From positions 62,001 to 126,000 of the forward strand of contig CM038046.1 of the NCBI GenBank assembly GCA_021397845.1: a stretch of 64,000 nucleotides of DNA. Direction: 5' to 3'. This document shows, in pieces, positions 20,901-32,443 of the stretch (position 1 is the first letter of the stretch; each line of letters begins with the position of its first letter). Below the pieces are notes generated by a model. The model worked only from the letters and a program-made list of their open reading frames with translations. It was not told where the DNA came from and did not search any database. The translations under genes and the position numbers were made by a program. Origin of the DNA: Areca catechu (lineage: Eukaryota; Streptophyta; Magnoliopsida; Arecales; Arecaceae).

Positions 20901-22941
20901 GGATTGGTGAGTTGCATGTTTCATGCTTGATCAGACAGAACAGATTTCAGTCAAGGTCTTTGTAAGTCTGCAACTTTAACAAGAATATGCATGAAAATTA
21001 GGTTGTCAGAATCATTATTCACTTCCTGCCAATGAAGATTAACTGGGTGGTTATGTCTGTACACAATGGAGACTAGGTGGTCCTGATATGGAAGGAACTG
21101 TTAGGAAACCTTGATGGGGAGTCTGCGAAATGACTTTTAATGTTATTTGCTGTTGAATCTTGGGAGGGATAAAAAGAAAAGGACTCAAAAAGCTGCACCA
21201 AATAAGGTGTGAAATTCTTTGTTGGTTTTAGTTATGTTGTGCAAACTGTTGATTGACCAGTTAGATAAAAGCATGACAAAACTAACGAACATTACAAAAC
21301 CATGGTTCTCATCAGTAATTGTGATTTTTTATTTATCTTTCTGGATGTTAGTTGTTTTAACACCATACATCAAATGAAGGATACCTTTAGGCCTGATTCC
21401 TTAATTTTCGTGCAGGAGATATGATCATTGTATGGCATTTTTTGTGAATCTGTATCTGCATTGTATGAAGTGTTCCATTGTATTACATGTCTAGGAGATG
21501 TTTGATGATTGTCCAATGCTTGTTCTGTCGTTATTAGTACCATAACTTAGTTATGTTTATCAATGTCTGTCTGCAGATGCCTTAGAACCTTATTTTTGGA
21601 AGAAAGCTCTGTTACTGAGAATGATGGTGAATGGCTTCATGAGCTTGCTGTCAACAATTCCGTGCTTGAGACTTTGAATTTCTATATGACGGAACTTGGA
21701 ATCTCATCACAAGACCTTGAGCTACTAGCTAGGAACTGCTGGTCATTGATTTCTCTGAAGATCAGTGACTGTGATGTCTCTGATCTAGTCAGTTTTTTCC
21801 GCACAGCAACAGCACTTGAAGAATTTGGTGGGGGCTCATTTAATGATCAAGCAGGAGAAATCAACAGGTATGAGGGGGTTCACTTTCCTCCCAGGCTATG
21901 CTGTTTGGGACTCATGTATATGGGGATGAATGAAATGCATATAATATTTCCATTTGCTGCTTCACTCAAGAAGCTAGACCTGCAGTATACTTTCCTCAGC
22001 ACCGAAGACCATTGCCAACTGATTCAGCGGTGTCCCAATCTCGAAATTCTTGAGGTACCATATTTAATTACTTTCTGTCATTTCATTCCTCTAGTTTTTA
22101 ATCTTGTTTAAGGTTGGACTCCATGTCACTTGGTTGTTCTAAATTTGCTTGATAGGTAAGAAACGTGATTGGAGACCGAGGATTGGACGTTGTTGCTCAG
22201 ACATGCAAGAAATTACGAAGACTCAGAATAGAGCGAGGGGATGATGAACAAGGCCTGGAGGATGAACATGGTAGAGTTTCACAGATAGGGCTGTCGACTC
22301 TAGCCCAGGGCTGCCCTGAACTGGAATACCTGGCGGTATATGTATCAGATATCACTAATGCAGCTCTGGAATCTATTGGCACTTTCAGCAGAAACCTTTC
22401 TGATTTTCGGCTTGTCCTGCTTGATAGAGAAGAACGGATAACAGAGTTACCCCTTGACAATGGGGTTCGTGCTTTGTTGAGAGGTTGCACCAAGCTTAGA
22501 AGGTTTTGTTTTTATCTGAGACCTGGAGGTCTTTCAGACATGGGTCTTCGTTACATTGGCCAGAACAGTAGTAATATCCGGTATATGCTCCTGGGTAATG
22601 TTGGGGAATCTGATCTTGGACTTCTGCAATTCTCAAGAGGCTGCCCAAGCCTGCAGAAGCTGGAATTGAGGAGCTGTTGCTTTAGTGAGCGTGCCTTGGC
22701 CCTTGCAGTATTGCAGCTTCCTTCATTGAGATACTTATGGGTGCATGGATACAAGGCATCACCAACTGGCAGTTACCTTATGGACATGGCCCGTCCCTTC
22801 TGGAACATAGAGTTCATCCCCCCTAGACAAGATATTTCTTCTCTTGCAGAGAGTCCGGCTCAGATACTTGCATACTACTCCCTTGCTGGAAGGAGGACAG
22901 ACTACCCAGATTCTGTGATTCCTTTGTATCCACCGGCATGA
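17435..22941 (+). CDS. COI1: COI1 jasmonate receptor, F-box/LRR protein (three exons)
   Basis: COI1 is the F-box subunit of the SCF-COI1 ubiquitin ligase; with JAZ repressors it binds jasmonoyl-isoleucine, and JAZ is then degraded in the nucleus. Joining 17435-17919, 21577-22054 and 22156-22941 gives 582 residues, slightly shorter than the ~592 of Arabidopsis COI1, which also has three coding exons. Introns have GT...AG ends and the phases match (485 + 478 = 963 bases). The F-box is at about residues 10-50, followed by leucine-rich repeats. Ligand and JAZ contact residues known from Arabidopsis are present: K79, R83, M86, F87, R345, Y383, R406, Y441, R493 and W516 (Arabidopsis K81, R85, M88, F89, R348, Y386, R409, Y444, R496, W519). 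ATG 17435 is preferred over the in-frame GTG three bases earlier. The gene appears intact. Confidence 0.97.
17920..21576 (+). other. COI1 intron 1 (3657 bp)
   Basis: Starts GTACTC and ends CTGTCTGCAG. It is AT-rich with no convincing gene; the short ORFs are random. Two parts look alike: about 18835-19030 and about 20585-20770 share 'gcctgtt', 'cattcttgaattc' and flanking text in the same order, suggesting an internal duplication roughly 1.75 kb apart. A pyrimidine-rich tract precedes the acceptor only weakly. Confidence 0.85.
21577..22054 (+). CDS. COI1: COI1 exon 2 (central LRRs)
   Basis: 478 bases, beginning with the last base of the split Arg codon and ending CTTGAG before the donor GTACCA. 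It encodes CLRTLFLEESSV through RCPNLEILE, the central leucine-rich repeats. Intron 2 (22055-22155, 101 bp) ends TTGATAG. Confidence 0.95.
22156..22941 (+). CDS. COI1: COI1 exon 3 (ligand-binding LRRs and C-terminus)
   Basis: 261 codons plus stop TGA at 22939-22941. It holds R345, Y383, R406, Y441, R493 and W516. The protein ends SVIPLYPPA, closer to the rice COI1 end than to Arabidopsis, in line with a monocot. Confidence 0.95.
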   Translation, partial: VRNVIGDRGLDVVAQTCKKLRRLRIERGDDEQGLEDEHGRVSQIGLSTLAQGCPELEYLAVYVSDITNAALESIGTFSRNLSDFRLVLLDREERITELPLDNGVRALLRGCTKLRRFCFYLRPGGLSDMGLRYIGQNSSNIRYMLLGNVGESDLGLLQFSRGCPSLQKLELRSCCFSERALALAVLQLPSLRYLWVHGYKASPTGSYLMDMARPFWNIEFIPPRQDISSLAESPAQILAYYSLAGRRTDYPDSVIPLYPPA

Positions 22942-23200
22942 CTGTACATATGTACTTTGTTTTTTGTTTTGTTCTTTTTTACGTACTTTTTTGCTGCATT
23001 CCCTTTTCTGTTGTAATGGCCATGATATCTGAGTGATGAACGTGTCTATATATATTGTTTTGTTTGTATCGTTTTGAAAATTTAGGCCGGTGAGTTAATA
23101 AGCTGTGAACTACTTTCTGTAGTCAAAGAATATTGTAGTCACAATCTCGGCGCTGCCTTATGATGGCTTTAGAGTCATGCTCTATTGATGGTGAGCGCTG
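22942..23200 (+). terminator. COI1 3' untranslated and polyadenylation region (approximate)
   Basis: T-rich sequence follows the stop, with far-upstream-type TTTGTT/TGTA elements and an AATAAG near 23097-23102 that could act as a near-upstream signal. The cleavage site cannot be fixed by eye. Confidence 0.35.
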
Positions 23201-24029
23201 ATTCTGTTGCTGTAGCTACTGGGATTTGTGTGTAGAACGTTGGGCCTCTGGCTAGGGAAGGATGCATTCCATCTTTTCCGTCACCCAAGATGCCCTTTCC
23301 ACGGAGGGAATTTGTATGTGGTATCGGATGGGGGTAGGACTCGGTGCGCGTGGGATTCTCTCTCTCTGTTTTTTTTATCCTTTTGTTTTGGTTAGATGTA
23401 TGGTATTCTCAGGGCATTATGATTTAAGGATCCTAGACCGTCGAAACAAAACCCGCCTTTCTAGTTGAATTATTGTGTTTTTGTTTGTTTCTCTTCTACG
23501 GATTATGACAGAAATATAGTTTTAATCAGAATGCGACCAGCTTCTTTAGCACTTCAACATAAAGCAATGGTTTACCGGAGAGAGATATATTATTTACGTC
23601 AGAATTTAAGTACAACGCTCACATTGTTAGATTGCATTCCACAGATATTTCACCCTGAAAATAGGTATGATTTCAAAATGATTTATAGAAATTACCGATG
23701 GTAAGATAGTGTCTAAAAAATAATTAGTTCGGCAAAATTGGGAATTGGCTTTGGAATATCTACCTTGTCAATTTATTTCTGCCTCAATATATTTTTTACT
23801 AGAAAAAAAGAGATCAGCCTCAAATTATGTGGCACATGATTCGAGATAGAGGGCAGCTATTTTTAGAACATGATTTATTTATACAGGTGAAGTTGATATA
23901 AATTTTTTACTTACTATGGGCCTTCTTGATTATGGCAATGTTAGCCAACAAATTTAAATGGTATACCTATATGATAAAGCTAGACTCGAGAAAGCTGTTC
24001 ACCTCATTCTTAGCAGTGAAATTCTGCTT
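23201..24029. other. Intergenic DNA downstream of COI1
   Basis: No gene, RNA or repeat structure was recognised. Scattered short ORFs lack recognisable domains. Confidence 0.5.
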
Positions 24030-24660
24030 GTTGGGTAGGCTTGTGGTTGAGTTCATATTCAACTTGTGAAATATGGTGAAAGAATCATGAATGTCGCTTG
24101 TCTTCTAGGCGAACACATCAGTATTGGTTCTAAGAAAATAGCTGATTCGAGCCTTCATCTCCTTAACTAGAAATGATCCACCTAAACAGTCCACCTGATC
24201 GTCTTCCCCATACAATTGGACCAAGATGATGTCCTCCATCAGTCTTGGTTGTTGCTCATTCAGCTCATCCAAGCCTCAAAGATGGCCATATGCACAGCAT
24301 TACCAAGCCATAGATTGGTCGCCTTTGACTTCTTTAATGTTGTGCTTGGTAGAAAAAAGCATCAAAAGGTGACAAGTGCACACGACTACCCTCACGGCAT
24401 TAAACCCAGGTCAACCCAAAATGGTATCATAGGTGGAAGGTATCTTAACAATCAGAATGGCAATCAAGATAGTTACTTGCCAAGATTCCTGTCTAGAAGT
24501 TATAGGGAGCGTTATGATAGCTTCAATAGATCCTGGGTCTCTAGAAAATCCGATCAGAGGATACCCCACTCTCCTCAATTGATTTGCCCTAATAATCTTT
24601 TTAAAGGTTCATAGAATAAGATGTCAGCCATGCTTCCATTATTGATAACGGTGAATCATA
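24030..24660 (-). pseudogene. Decayed Tat-lineage protease/RT-linker fragment
   Basis: Minus-strand translation near 24650-24595 reads GSMADILFYEPLKRLLG, which fits the Tat protease start (G.SADILFY). Near 24180-24080 it reads KEMKARISYFLRTNTDVFA followed by a stop where Trp is expected, the conserved stretch between protease and RT. Many stops lie between. The remaining sequence to 24794 is more of the same relic, cut by element B. Confidence 0.6.
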
Positions 24661-24794
24661 CTTGACATTTTATTATAGTGAGTACTGATATGTATTAGTC
24701 CGGTTGGTCCAGCATAGCACCTAGGTTCCAATCCTTTCCAAATACATGTTAGCCAGCTTAGGCAAAGAGGCTACTACCCAACACCTTGCCACCT

Positions 24795-26734
24795 TGATGC
24801 GGGACAATAATTAAAATTAAACTATTGATATTAATAACTAATTAGCAGAGAAAAATAGAAACTAATTTTTTTGTTATATTTTTCAGATTTTTAAAGAAGA
24901 CTTCAATGGAGACTGAAAAGGAAACTAGTTATAATTATCTACCCGTAAGTAAACCTACAAATTAACTAGGAAAGCAGGACTTGGTGGTTGAAAAAATCAC
25001 CGTAAACTAGGGTTTATCTATCAACGAGTCAGAGAATAACGAGAAAAGAATAAGTTTTGATTTTACCAGTGAAGAAACGCTCCTCCGAATCGGATCTGAC
25101 AGGACTCTCAAGATCCTCACGGCAGGGTTTCAAGAACTCGATCCCAGGCTCCGATCTTCCGCACGAAGCTGGTTCCGAGGTAAGAATACCTGATCTTGAC
25201 TCCTGATCACTTGTAACCCTCAACAATGAAAATCACGAATTAAGAAGCAGCAAAGAAAAAGAAAGAATGAAAGGAAAGGAAAGTTTAGAAATGTTGGTTT
25301 TTGGATTTCTGGTCGGCTGGATAGGTAGGGCCTCACACCCTGCGATGTTCCATAGAACAAAGGAAGGGCCTCACACCCCGCGATGCACACAGCAAAGGAA
25401 GAAAATTTTGACAGAATAACACTCTTATTGATGAATAATAATTGATTAATTACAAGGGGGTTGGAGGGATATTTATAGACCGCCAACCAGTGGTGTAAGG
25501 GATACAACTGCTAGTCTTTTTCTTCCTTGGACTACAACTCCTAGAATCCTGCTTTAGGCAGCCTAGACTCTTGTTTGTTGAGATGATCTGGACTCTTTTC
25601 AAAGTGGGCGACAACTTGAGGCTTCTCATCCAAAGTGAGTGCTCAAGTGGTGGATTGGTGAGATGGCTTGATGTACGGTCAAGATGCTCCATCACTTGGC
25701 CTTGCTTGCTAGACTCTAGAGCCTGGATGATGTAGACGTCTGCAGGTGAGTGGACTTCTCAGTCTGGATTGAAGAAGACTCAAGAGTTTTGGTGAGACTC
25801 TTGAGTTTTGGATACTTAAGCAGCTTCCAACCTATTTGATTGAAACTTCTGCAGAAGAGAACCTTTGAACCTTCTTCTCTTGAGTGATTAAAATTCCTAG
25901 AACTCCTTTGAAGTTGGTGACAAGAGGAATGCTTGGCCGAATCCTTGGTGTTGGCATGAATATCCTTGAGCGAGAGGGCGCTAATGTGAAGACTCCTTCA
26001 TTACTCCTCTTAAAATTCAAGTGGTGCTAGTTTATAAGTTTTAAGTGGCCAACCAAGGTGTAGCATGTAGTAATATAGCACGTGTTCTTATCCTGGATGA
26101 AGTGCCAAGTAGTATTGTCCCAATGACATGTCCAAACATGACATGGTTGATGTCCAAATCCTTGAAAATGTGGTGTCAAGAAGATGTTACATATGCCAAG
26201 TGACTTGGGTTAGCACATGAGGTCACATGGCTTGTCTTGAGCTAGCACATGGGGTCACATGGATCTTCAATTGGGTGCACATAGGATGTTGTCTTGGATC
26301 CCCTCTTGTAATACAGGACTCAATGACTCAACTAATTACATGGACTCAATGAATAACAAATCACATAACTCAACTAAATAACCAACTCTAAATCCAACTT
26401 GATCAAATTGATCAAAAGGCATAACCAATAAAATAAAATGGCTTAAGCTGGTAAATCGGGTTTGGCCCAAAGTAGGTTTTGACACAATCGATAAATGGGG
26501 CTTTTATACAAATCCTAATTTGGTAAAAGGGGTTTGGCCCCAAAGACTAAAAAATAAAAAATCCTAATTATATTTGGTAAAAAGGCTTTACCCTAACTAA
26601 ACCAAAATAATAGAATTTAAAATAAATATTTACATGGTAAAAAAAAAGGTTTGGGTTTAGGGTTTTACTCATAGGTGATCCACAGAAATGTGAGTTCAAC
26701 TTGTTGATTTCTTTTAGCTCTAGTACCCGCACCA
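24795..26734 (-). repeat. 3' LTR of element B
   Basis: On the minus strand it starts TGGTGCGGGTAC at 26734 and ends CCCGCATCA at 24795. It matches 36882-38319 over most of its length. A minus-strand TATAAATA near 25469-25480 is the likely promoter; the other LTR has lost this piece. Confidence 0.9.
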
Positions 26735-27898
26735 ATTCTCCCCGGGTAGGAGGAACTCGAGCAAGTCAGGGGCAACTCTCTGCAAGTCTTCTCTAGGATC
26801 CAAGAATCATCAGATTCAGGTCGTCCTTGCCAACGAACCAGATATCGCTGGTAATCTTTGCTCCAGGTAGCGATGATCTTGTCATCGAAGATTCGCTCGA
26901 TCTTGTCTCTCCAGGCTGATGGTATGGCAGGTGGACACATTTGGGTTGGTTCACTTTCAAGGACTGGATTAGATCCAAATGGCTCACTAGGAATTAACGT
27001 TGGCTCCCTATACTCGATAAAGTCCGAAACGTTGAAAGTAGCTAATACCTAGTTCAGGTGGCAATTCAAGCACGTAGGCATTAGGTCCAATTTTCTTAAT
27101 TACTTTGTATGGTCCACTACTACGTGCATGCAATTTTTTCATGGTTCAAGGTGAGAACCGTTCAGGTCGTAATCGAACTATAACAAAGTCTCATTTATTG
27201 TAATTCTTGAGTCTTCTTTTAGTATCAGCCATATGTTTATAAGATTCATTGCTTTCATTAATTTTGTTACGTATCTCTTTATGCAACTCTCTAACATGTT
27301 CAGCATATGGCTTAGCATATTCAGATATACATTCATGCATGGGTAAAGGAATGAGGTCTAGAGGTATTCTAGGTTTGTACCCATGAACAATTTCAAACGG
27401 ACTTTTTCCCGTAGACCTATTCACTAGCTATTATATGCAAATTCAGCTCTAGACAGTAATAGGTCCCAATTGGCAGTATGCTCTCCAACTAAGCTTCCTA
27501 AACTTTGATTCATAACTTCAGTCTGGCCATCAATTCGAGGGTGATAAGATGTGGAAAACTTAAGTTTTGTCCTTAATAAGTGCCAAAGTGTTTTCTAGAA
27601 ATAACTAGTGAATCGGATATCTCTGTCGAAAACTATTGTCCTAGGTAAACCATGCAGTCTAACTACTTCATTCAGAAATAGCTTAGCTACCTTAGAAGCA
27701 TCATAGGTTTGGGAACAAGGCAGAAAATATGCCATCTTTGAAAACCTATTGACCACTATAAATGTAGAATCATTTTTTCTTAAGGTCTTAGATAATCCAA
27801 GAACAAAGTCCATGCTAAGATCTTGCTATGGATAATATGGTACAGGAAGAGGGGTGTATAAGCTAGTGTTATGCTTTTGCTATTTAGCAACAGCACAA
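26735..27898 (-). pseudogene. Element B integrase core, C-terminus and chromodomain
   Basis: From the right on the minus strand: MDFVLGLSKT, AYFLPCSQTYDASKVAKLF and DRDIRFTSYF (core), then NRSTGKSPFEIVHGYKPR (27424 region), then a chromodomain with KIERIFDDKIIATW, YLVRWQGRPESDDSW. Several stops separate the pieces. The last frame does not stop at the end of the internal region but runs through the polypurine tract into the LTR (SSSYPGRIGAGTR) and stops near 26665. Confidence 0.85.
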
Positions 27899-27902
27899 GT
27901 TC

Positions 27903-28466
27903 TGATGGGGACATCTCAAGCACGGATCTTGGAGCAAGCATAATTCTTGAAGTGGCACAGATCTTGAAGCATTTTTGGAATAAATTTATTTAGGATTTAT
28001 CTTTTGTTTAAAATTTGAATTAGGATTTGGTTGGTTAGGATTGATATATGGATAGGCTTATCTTATCCTATCTTATATTTGAATTTGATTCGTTCTTATC
28101 TTTTTATCTTGTATTCAAATTCAAATGAGGGTTGGAAAATCTATAAATACTACCCTCAGCCTTTTGTAATAGGAGGATGGATGAATAAAATTTTTATTAT
28201 TCTGTGTGAAAGATCTGTGTGATCCCAGGGTATCTGTATAATCCCTTCTCCATCTTCCCAGGGTTTCTGTGGGATCCCTGATTTTGGGCATCTGTGTGAG
28301 CCCAGGGCATCTGTGTGAGCCCCTTTGCTATGTGCTTGTTCTTCTTGAGGAATCTATATGAATCCCAGTATTTTTTTCTTAACCTTGCACCCTCTTCTTT
28401 CCTCCTTCTTTGCAAATCATAATCTTTGGTGACTTTCATGCTCACCAGCGATCCAGTCCAACCTCT
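27903..28466 (+). repeat. Left LTR of element C
   Basis: 564 bp. Contains TATA-like CTATAAATAC at 28140-28149 and a later 'aataaaat', both on the plus strand. It lacks the 42-bp duplication seen in the right copy. The right terminus 'acctct' is not a canonical CA. Confidence 0.8.
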
Positions 28467-29310
28467 CATAGTCCATGGCAACTTGGTATGCCTGATCTAA
28501 ATCATGGACTTCTCTCAAAAACAGTTCCCCTTTTATATCTTCATTCAATCCTGATCTAAACCTTGACAATGTGGCTGACTCAGACTCAACTACGTTGCAT
28601 CGCATTACAAACTCATCAAATTTAGCAACGTATTCAGAAACGGTCTTATTTCCTTGTGTCAATCGCTGCCACTGATCTAACAACCTTTGCTGATAAGACA
28701 TAGGCAAATATTTCTCTCTAAGCTTTCTCTTCATGTCTCTCTAGGTCGCTATAGGTAAGTCTCCCCTCTGCCTAGCTATGCATTCGACATTTCCCCAATA
28801 CAACCTAGCCTGACGGACTAGTCTGATTTTGGCAAACTTGAATCTTCTCTCTTCAGACATATCATACCAGTCAAAATATTGTTCCATGTCAGCCTCCCAG
28901 TCTATGTACACCTTAGGATCTAGGCTTCCCTCAAAGGTTGATGCATCTAGACGGATATTCCTTAAGGCCCGATCATCCTGATCAAAAGTATCATGGCGAG
29001 GTCTTCTAGGATATGGCTTTGGAGTGTGATCAGCATAATCCTGATGTGGCCTTCTATGAATTGGATCAGGTGTATGTTCCTGTCGTTGGGCTCTAGGGCG
29101 GACTGAAGGTAATCTGGGTGAAGGTGGTTCAGTTGGGGTCAACCTAGATTCCTCTAGGTTTCCTATCCTTTCCTCGAATTGATCAAACCTAGAATCCAAA
29201 CGTTCAAGTCGCTCAATCATAGATCTCATAAGGGTTTCCATACTAGTGTCCATGGATGAACTTGGTTGGTCTTGTGAAGGGTGGTAAGGAGTTCCTGATC
29301 TAGTTATCAT
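28467..29310 (-). pseudogene. Truncated gypsy gag inside element C
   Basis: ATG 29310 opens MITRSGTPYHPSQDQ, then a coiled-coil segment (LERLDSRFDQFEERIGNLEE), a Pro/Arg-rich stretch, and a retro_gag domain (YIDWEADMEQYFDWYDM... LLDQWQRLTQGNKTVSEYV... RFRSGLNEDI). A TAG replaces Trp at about 28741. The frame is cut at the left LTR edge, so the zinc knuckle and everything after are absent. It is related to B gag but clearly a different family. Confidence 0.8.
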
Positions 29311-30536
29311 GCAAACAATTTGACTCAAACTCGGGCTAAGGATTTCTAGACCTAGAGTACGAATTAGAGATCTAATTAAAAGGATCAACTAGCTAGTAGT
29401 AACTTACGTGACTTAGCCAGGTAGGTGGGAAGGAGAGTGGAGGTCCATGTTCTGCCAACCTTAGACACCAATCTGTGATTGGCCAGGTAGGCGGACCAAC
29501 CCACAAGCCCTAATACACCAATCCTAGACACCAAGCTCGTAAGCACACACCAATTAGTGGACACAATCAACTTGACCCTAATCCGAACCCGACTCGTTGG
29601 TGTCCCTAACCCACTAGGGTGATTAAGTCTAATTGGTTTTAATTAAGGATTGTGATCGAGATGATGGGTTGTGGTTTTGGGCTAAGGACAAGTGATGAAC
29701 TCTTGCCCCTATGTCATATTGATGCCCTTAAGATGTTTTCAAATGAATGCAAATTTTTTTTTTTTTTTTTGTGTGTTTTATGAGCTGTCTTAATTAATTG
29801 ACTTGATTAGTTTTCAAACAATTTCAAATTCAAACTTAAATTTTAAAATTTAAATTTCAAACTCCAAGTTTCAGATTCTATAATGTCAGAATTTTAAAAT
29901 TTTAAAATTTAAAATTTGAACTTCAAATTCAAAAATTTTCTGAGATTGGTTCTTGCTGGAATTTCAGTTCAGATTGAATCTCAGAGAGTATTTCGAATGC
30001 TAGAAACTCTAACAATCGAAATAAAATTTAAAAAATTTTTTAGAAATAATATGAATTATGAGGATCCCAGCAAAACAAAAATCAAAAAATTTTGATATGT
30101 CTATATAGAGAAACAATAAAAACAACAGACCATATACTGCAGACTATTTTAGCATGATAGAAGATTGAAGTAGGAATTTTAGTATTTTTCGTGAATTTCT
30201 TCTGATGCTGAAACTTTGTGTGATTATAACTAACCTTATATGGAATCAAAAAAAAAAAATTATGGCAATGCAAAATGTACTATTTTTCTTTTTTTGAGTT
30301 TTTTTTTTGATCACAGCCAGCAGATTCAGATTCACAGAAAAAAAGAAATTAAAGGAATTGCGATGCTTTACCAAACTCTAATCTAGAACTTCACGTCCGG
30401 CCCGGAGGCTCATTACTCCCATGGGTCGTGACAGTGTACTGGAGTACACCCGCTTAGGAGGCGTGAGTTTTTGATCTAGTTTGGATTTAAGAGAAAACTA
30501 TTCTACCCTAATGCAACCATGCTCTGATACCAAGAA
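29311..30536 (-). other. Leader and primer site of the truncated gypsy in element C
   Basis: Noncoding; 29400-29640 resembles the A1 and array leaders ('ggccaggtaggcggaccaa', 'ttggtgtccctaacccactagg'). A minus-strand TGGTATCAGAGC occurs at 30524-30535, followed at once by TGGTAGGGGATG-type text that may be the end of that family's LTR. Confidence 0.6.
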
Positions 30537-31000
30537 TGGTAGGGGATGCAAAGTGAAGATGAAACTATGCAACTCTAAAGGAGATTAGCGAAGATTAATT
30601 GGCAAGTTCTATCGACATATGAAGAGTTCAGCATAATTTATCAAAGATAAGTTAATGAAGCAAACTTGAATGATCATGCATAACCCTAATTACCGAGACT
30701 TCGAAATAATAAAGAAATAGGACAGAATTAAAACCATCAGTCATGCTAGTCAGATTAATGTCTCAGACCTAATTGATATTGACTTACCTGGCATTGATTT
30801 TCCAATAAGAATAAGATCACTCTTGAGGGGATCTTCTAGATGACCAGGCCATGCTACAGGTTGGAGACTCTTCTTGTTTTCTGGATTGGTGGAAAGAGAT
30901 CCTTCCTCTTGATGTCGGAATTTCAGAGAACCCTGCAACAAAGAAATCCCTAAGATGAAAGAACTTAACAAAACATGAAATAGAGAAAGGGAAGAGAGGT
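30537..31000. other. Possible LTR fragment of the truncated gypsy
   Basis: Follows the primer site in the position of an LTR end, but no partner copy is in the window, so it cannot be confirmed. No coding capacity. Confidence 0.35.
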
Positions 31001-31105
31001 GGATGAAGCATTGATGGGGATTCGATTTGGCTATCTCTGCTTCTGCCTGACGGTGGAGGCTTCTCTCATGTCCTCATCTAACCCGCCGGTTCTGCTTCTT
31101 TCTAA

Positions 31106-31225
31106 GCCTTCAACCAGACCACGTCGACCGCGTTCGCCATTGCCCTCATCGCCTCCACCCTCCCCTGCCTCATCACGGTCCGTGGTCACCGCATCGAGTC
31201 CGTCCCCAAGCTCCCTCCTCGTCGA
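31106..31225 (+). pseudogene. Captured ribosomal protein L4 (uL4) fragment, probable
   Basis: In the frame from 31106 the translation contains STAFAIALIASTLPCL followed by RGHRIESVPKLP, which fits the plant RPL4 stretch A.ASA.P.LV.ARGHRIE.VPE.PLVV. One inserted C near 31214 shifts the frame after the LP. The surrounding 31060-31500 is markedly GC-rich compared with the rest of element C, as expected for a captured host exon. Flanking frames (to 31379) have no recognised domain. The identification rests on one short motif. Confidence 0.5.
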
Positions 31226-31832
31226 CGCCGTGCACTACTGCACCGTCCTCAACCCCAGCTCCCAGCCACTCCGTGAAAGACTCTGGTCCGCCGACCTCAC
31301 TGGAGAGATCACCTCCGAGCCCACCGGCGGTCGTCTTCTTCTCTCCGTCAACGACATCTCCCCTGCCTACAGCCAGTGACCCCCAACACCTGATTCATCA
31401 TCGCCCTCAAGCTTCAGATCGAATGCTCCACCGGATCGCCTCAGTGCTCTCCGTCGGCTAGCCGCGTTCCTCCGCCATGGCCGCCACCGTCATTCTGGTA
31501 CCATAGCCGGTGAACTCTCCTTCCGGGCTGACCTCTGTTGCACCCAGCACTCGGTCCATAGAGAAGAAGACACCAAGATGATTGCACGAACATGAAGGCA
31601 AATGCCCTTCACTATTGCCGACTTCAGTGCTGCACGCTTCTTGGAACTGCATGAATTTCATAGCTGCACATATCTCAAAGCAACCAATAAAAAAATCAGT
31701 GAAAAAAAAAAGAAGTTGACAAAAAAAAAAAAGGGGTGAACCCAGCATCGGAGTCCTTTTTGATTGGTTTCAGTTCCATCAACCTCGCTCAGCCTGATTT
31801 GACGGAGTCGAGTTCACCCCACCGTAGGAGAA
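31226..31832 (+). other. GC-rich remainder and polypurine-like end of element C
   Basis: Coding-like but broken frames up to about 31500, then mixed sequence with A-rich runs. The last bases, 'gttcaccccaccgtaggagaa', resemble the polypurine region before the gypsy-array LTRs, supporting plus orientation. Function of 31226-31500 not recognised; it may be more captured DNA. Confidence 0.4.
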
Positions 31833-32438
31833 TGATGGGGACATCTCAAGCACGGATCTTAGAGCAAGCATAATTCTTGGAGTGGCACAGATCTTGAAGC
31901 ATTTTTGGAATAAATTTATTTAGGATTTATCTTTTGTTTAAAATTTGAATTAGGATTTGGTTGGTTAGGATTGATATATGGATAGGCTTATCTTATCCTA
32001 TCTTATATTTGAATTTGATTCGTTCTTATCTTTTTATCTTGTATTCAAATTCAAATGAGGGTTGGAAAATCTATAAATACCACCCTCAGCCTTTTGTAAT
32101 AGGAGGATGGATGAATAAAATTTCTATTGTTCTGTGTGAAAGATCTGTGTGATCCAAGGGTATCTGTATAATCCCTTCTCCATCTTCCCAGGGTTTCTGT
32201 GTGATCCCTGATTTTGGGCATTTGTGTGAGCCCAGGGCATCTGTGTGAGCCCCTTTGCTATGTGCTTGTTCTTCTAGGGCATCTATGTGAGCCCCTTTGC
32301 TATGTGCTTGTTCTTCTTGGAGAATCTATGTGAACCCCAGTATTTTTTTCTTAACCCTGCACCCTCTTCTTTCCTCCTTTTTTGCAAATCCTAATCTCTG
32401 GTGACTTTCATGCTCACCAGCGATCCAGTCCAACCTCT
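31833..32438 (+). repeat. Right LTR of element C
   Basis: 606 bp; same as the left LTR but with a 42-bp tandem duplication at about 32277-32320 ('gagcccctttgctatgtgct' present twice). Confidence 0.8.
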
Positions 32439-32443
32439 GTTCT

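Larger units (their letters stand above)
27903..32438 (+). mobile_element. Chimeric non-autonomous LTR element C nested in B integrase
   Basis: Two direct repeats, 27903-28466 and 31833-32438, both starting TGATGGGGACATC, bound a 3.4-kb interior. GTTC (or GTTCT) lies at 27899 and again at 32439, and removing the insert restores the interrupted integrase reading frame across the HHCC region. LTR promoter motifs point to the plus strand. The interior is odd: antisense gypsy gag and leader, a primer site and LTR-like start in the minus direction, then a GC-rich host-like segment, then a polypurine-like tract. No pol is present and no primer site follows the left LTR. Confidence 0.75.

Noticed and set aside
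24216..24614. 132-codon plus-strand ORF downstream of COI1
   Set aside because: It lies opposite the decayed Tat protease fragment, whose conserved motifs are on the minus strand.
31458..31748. 96-codon minus-strand ORF in element C
   Set aside because: No domain recognised; it overlaps A-rich and GC-rich mixed DNA of the chimeric element.
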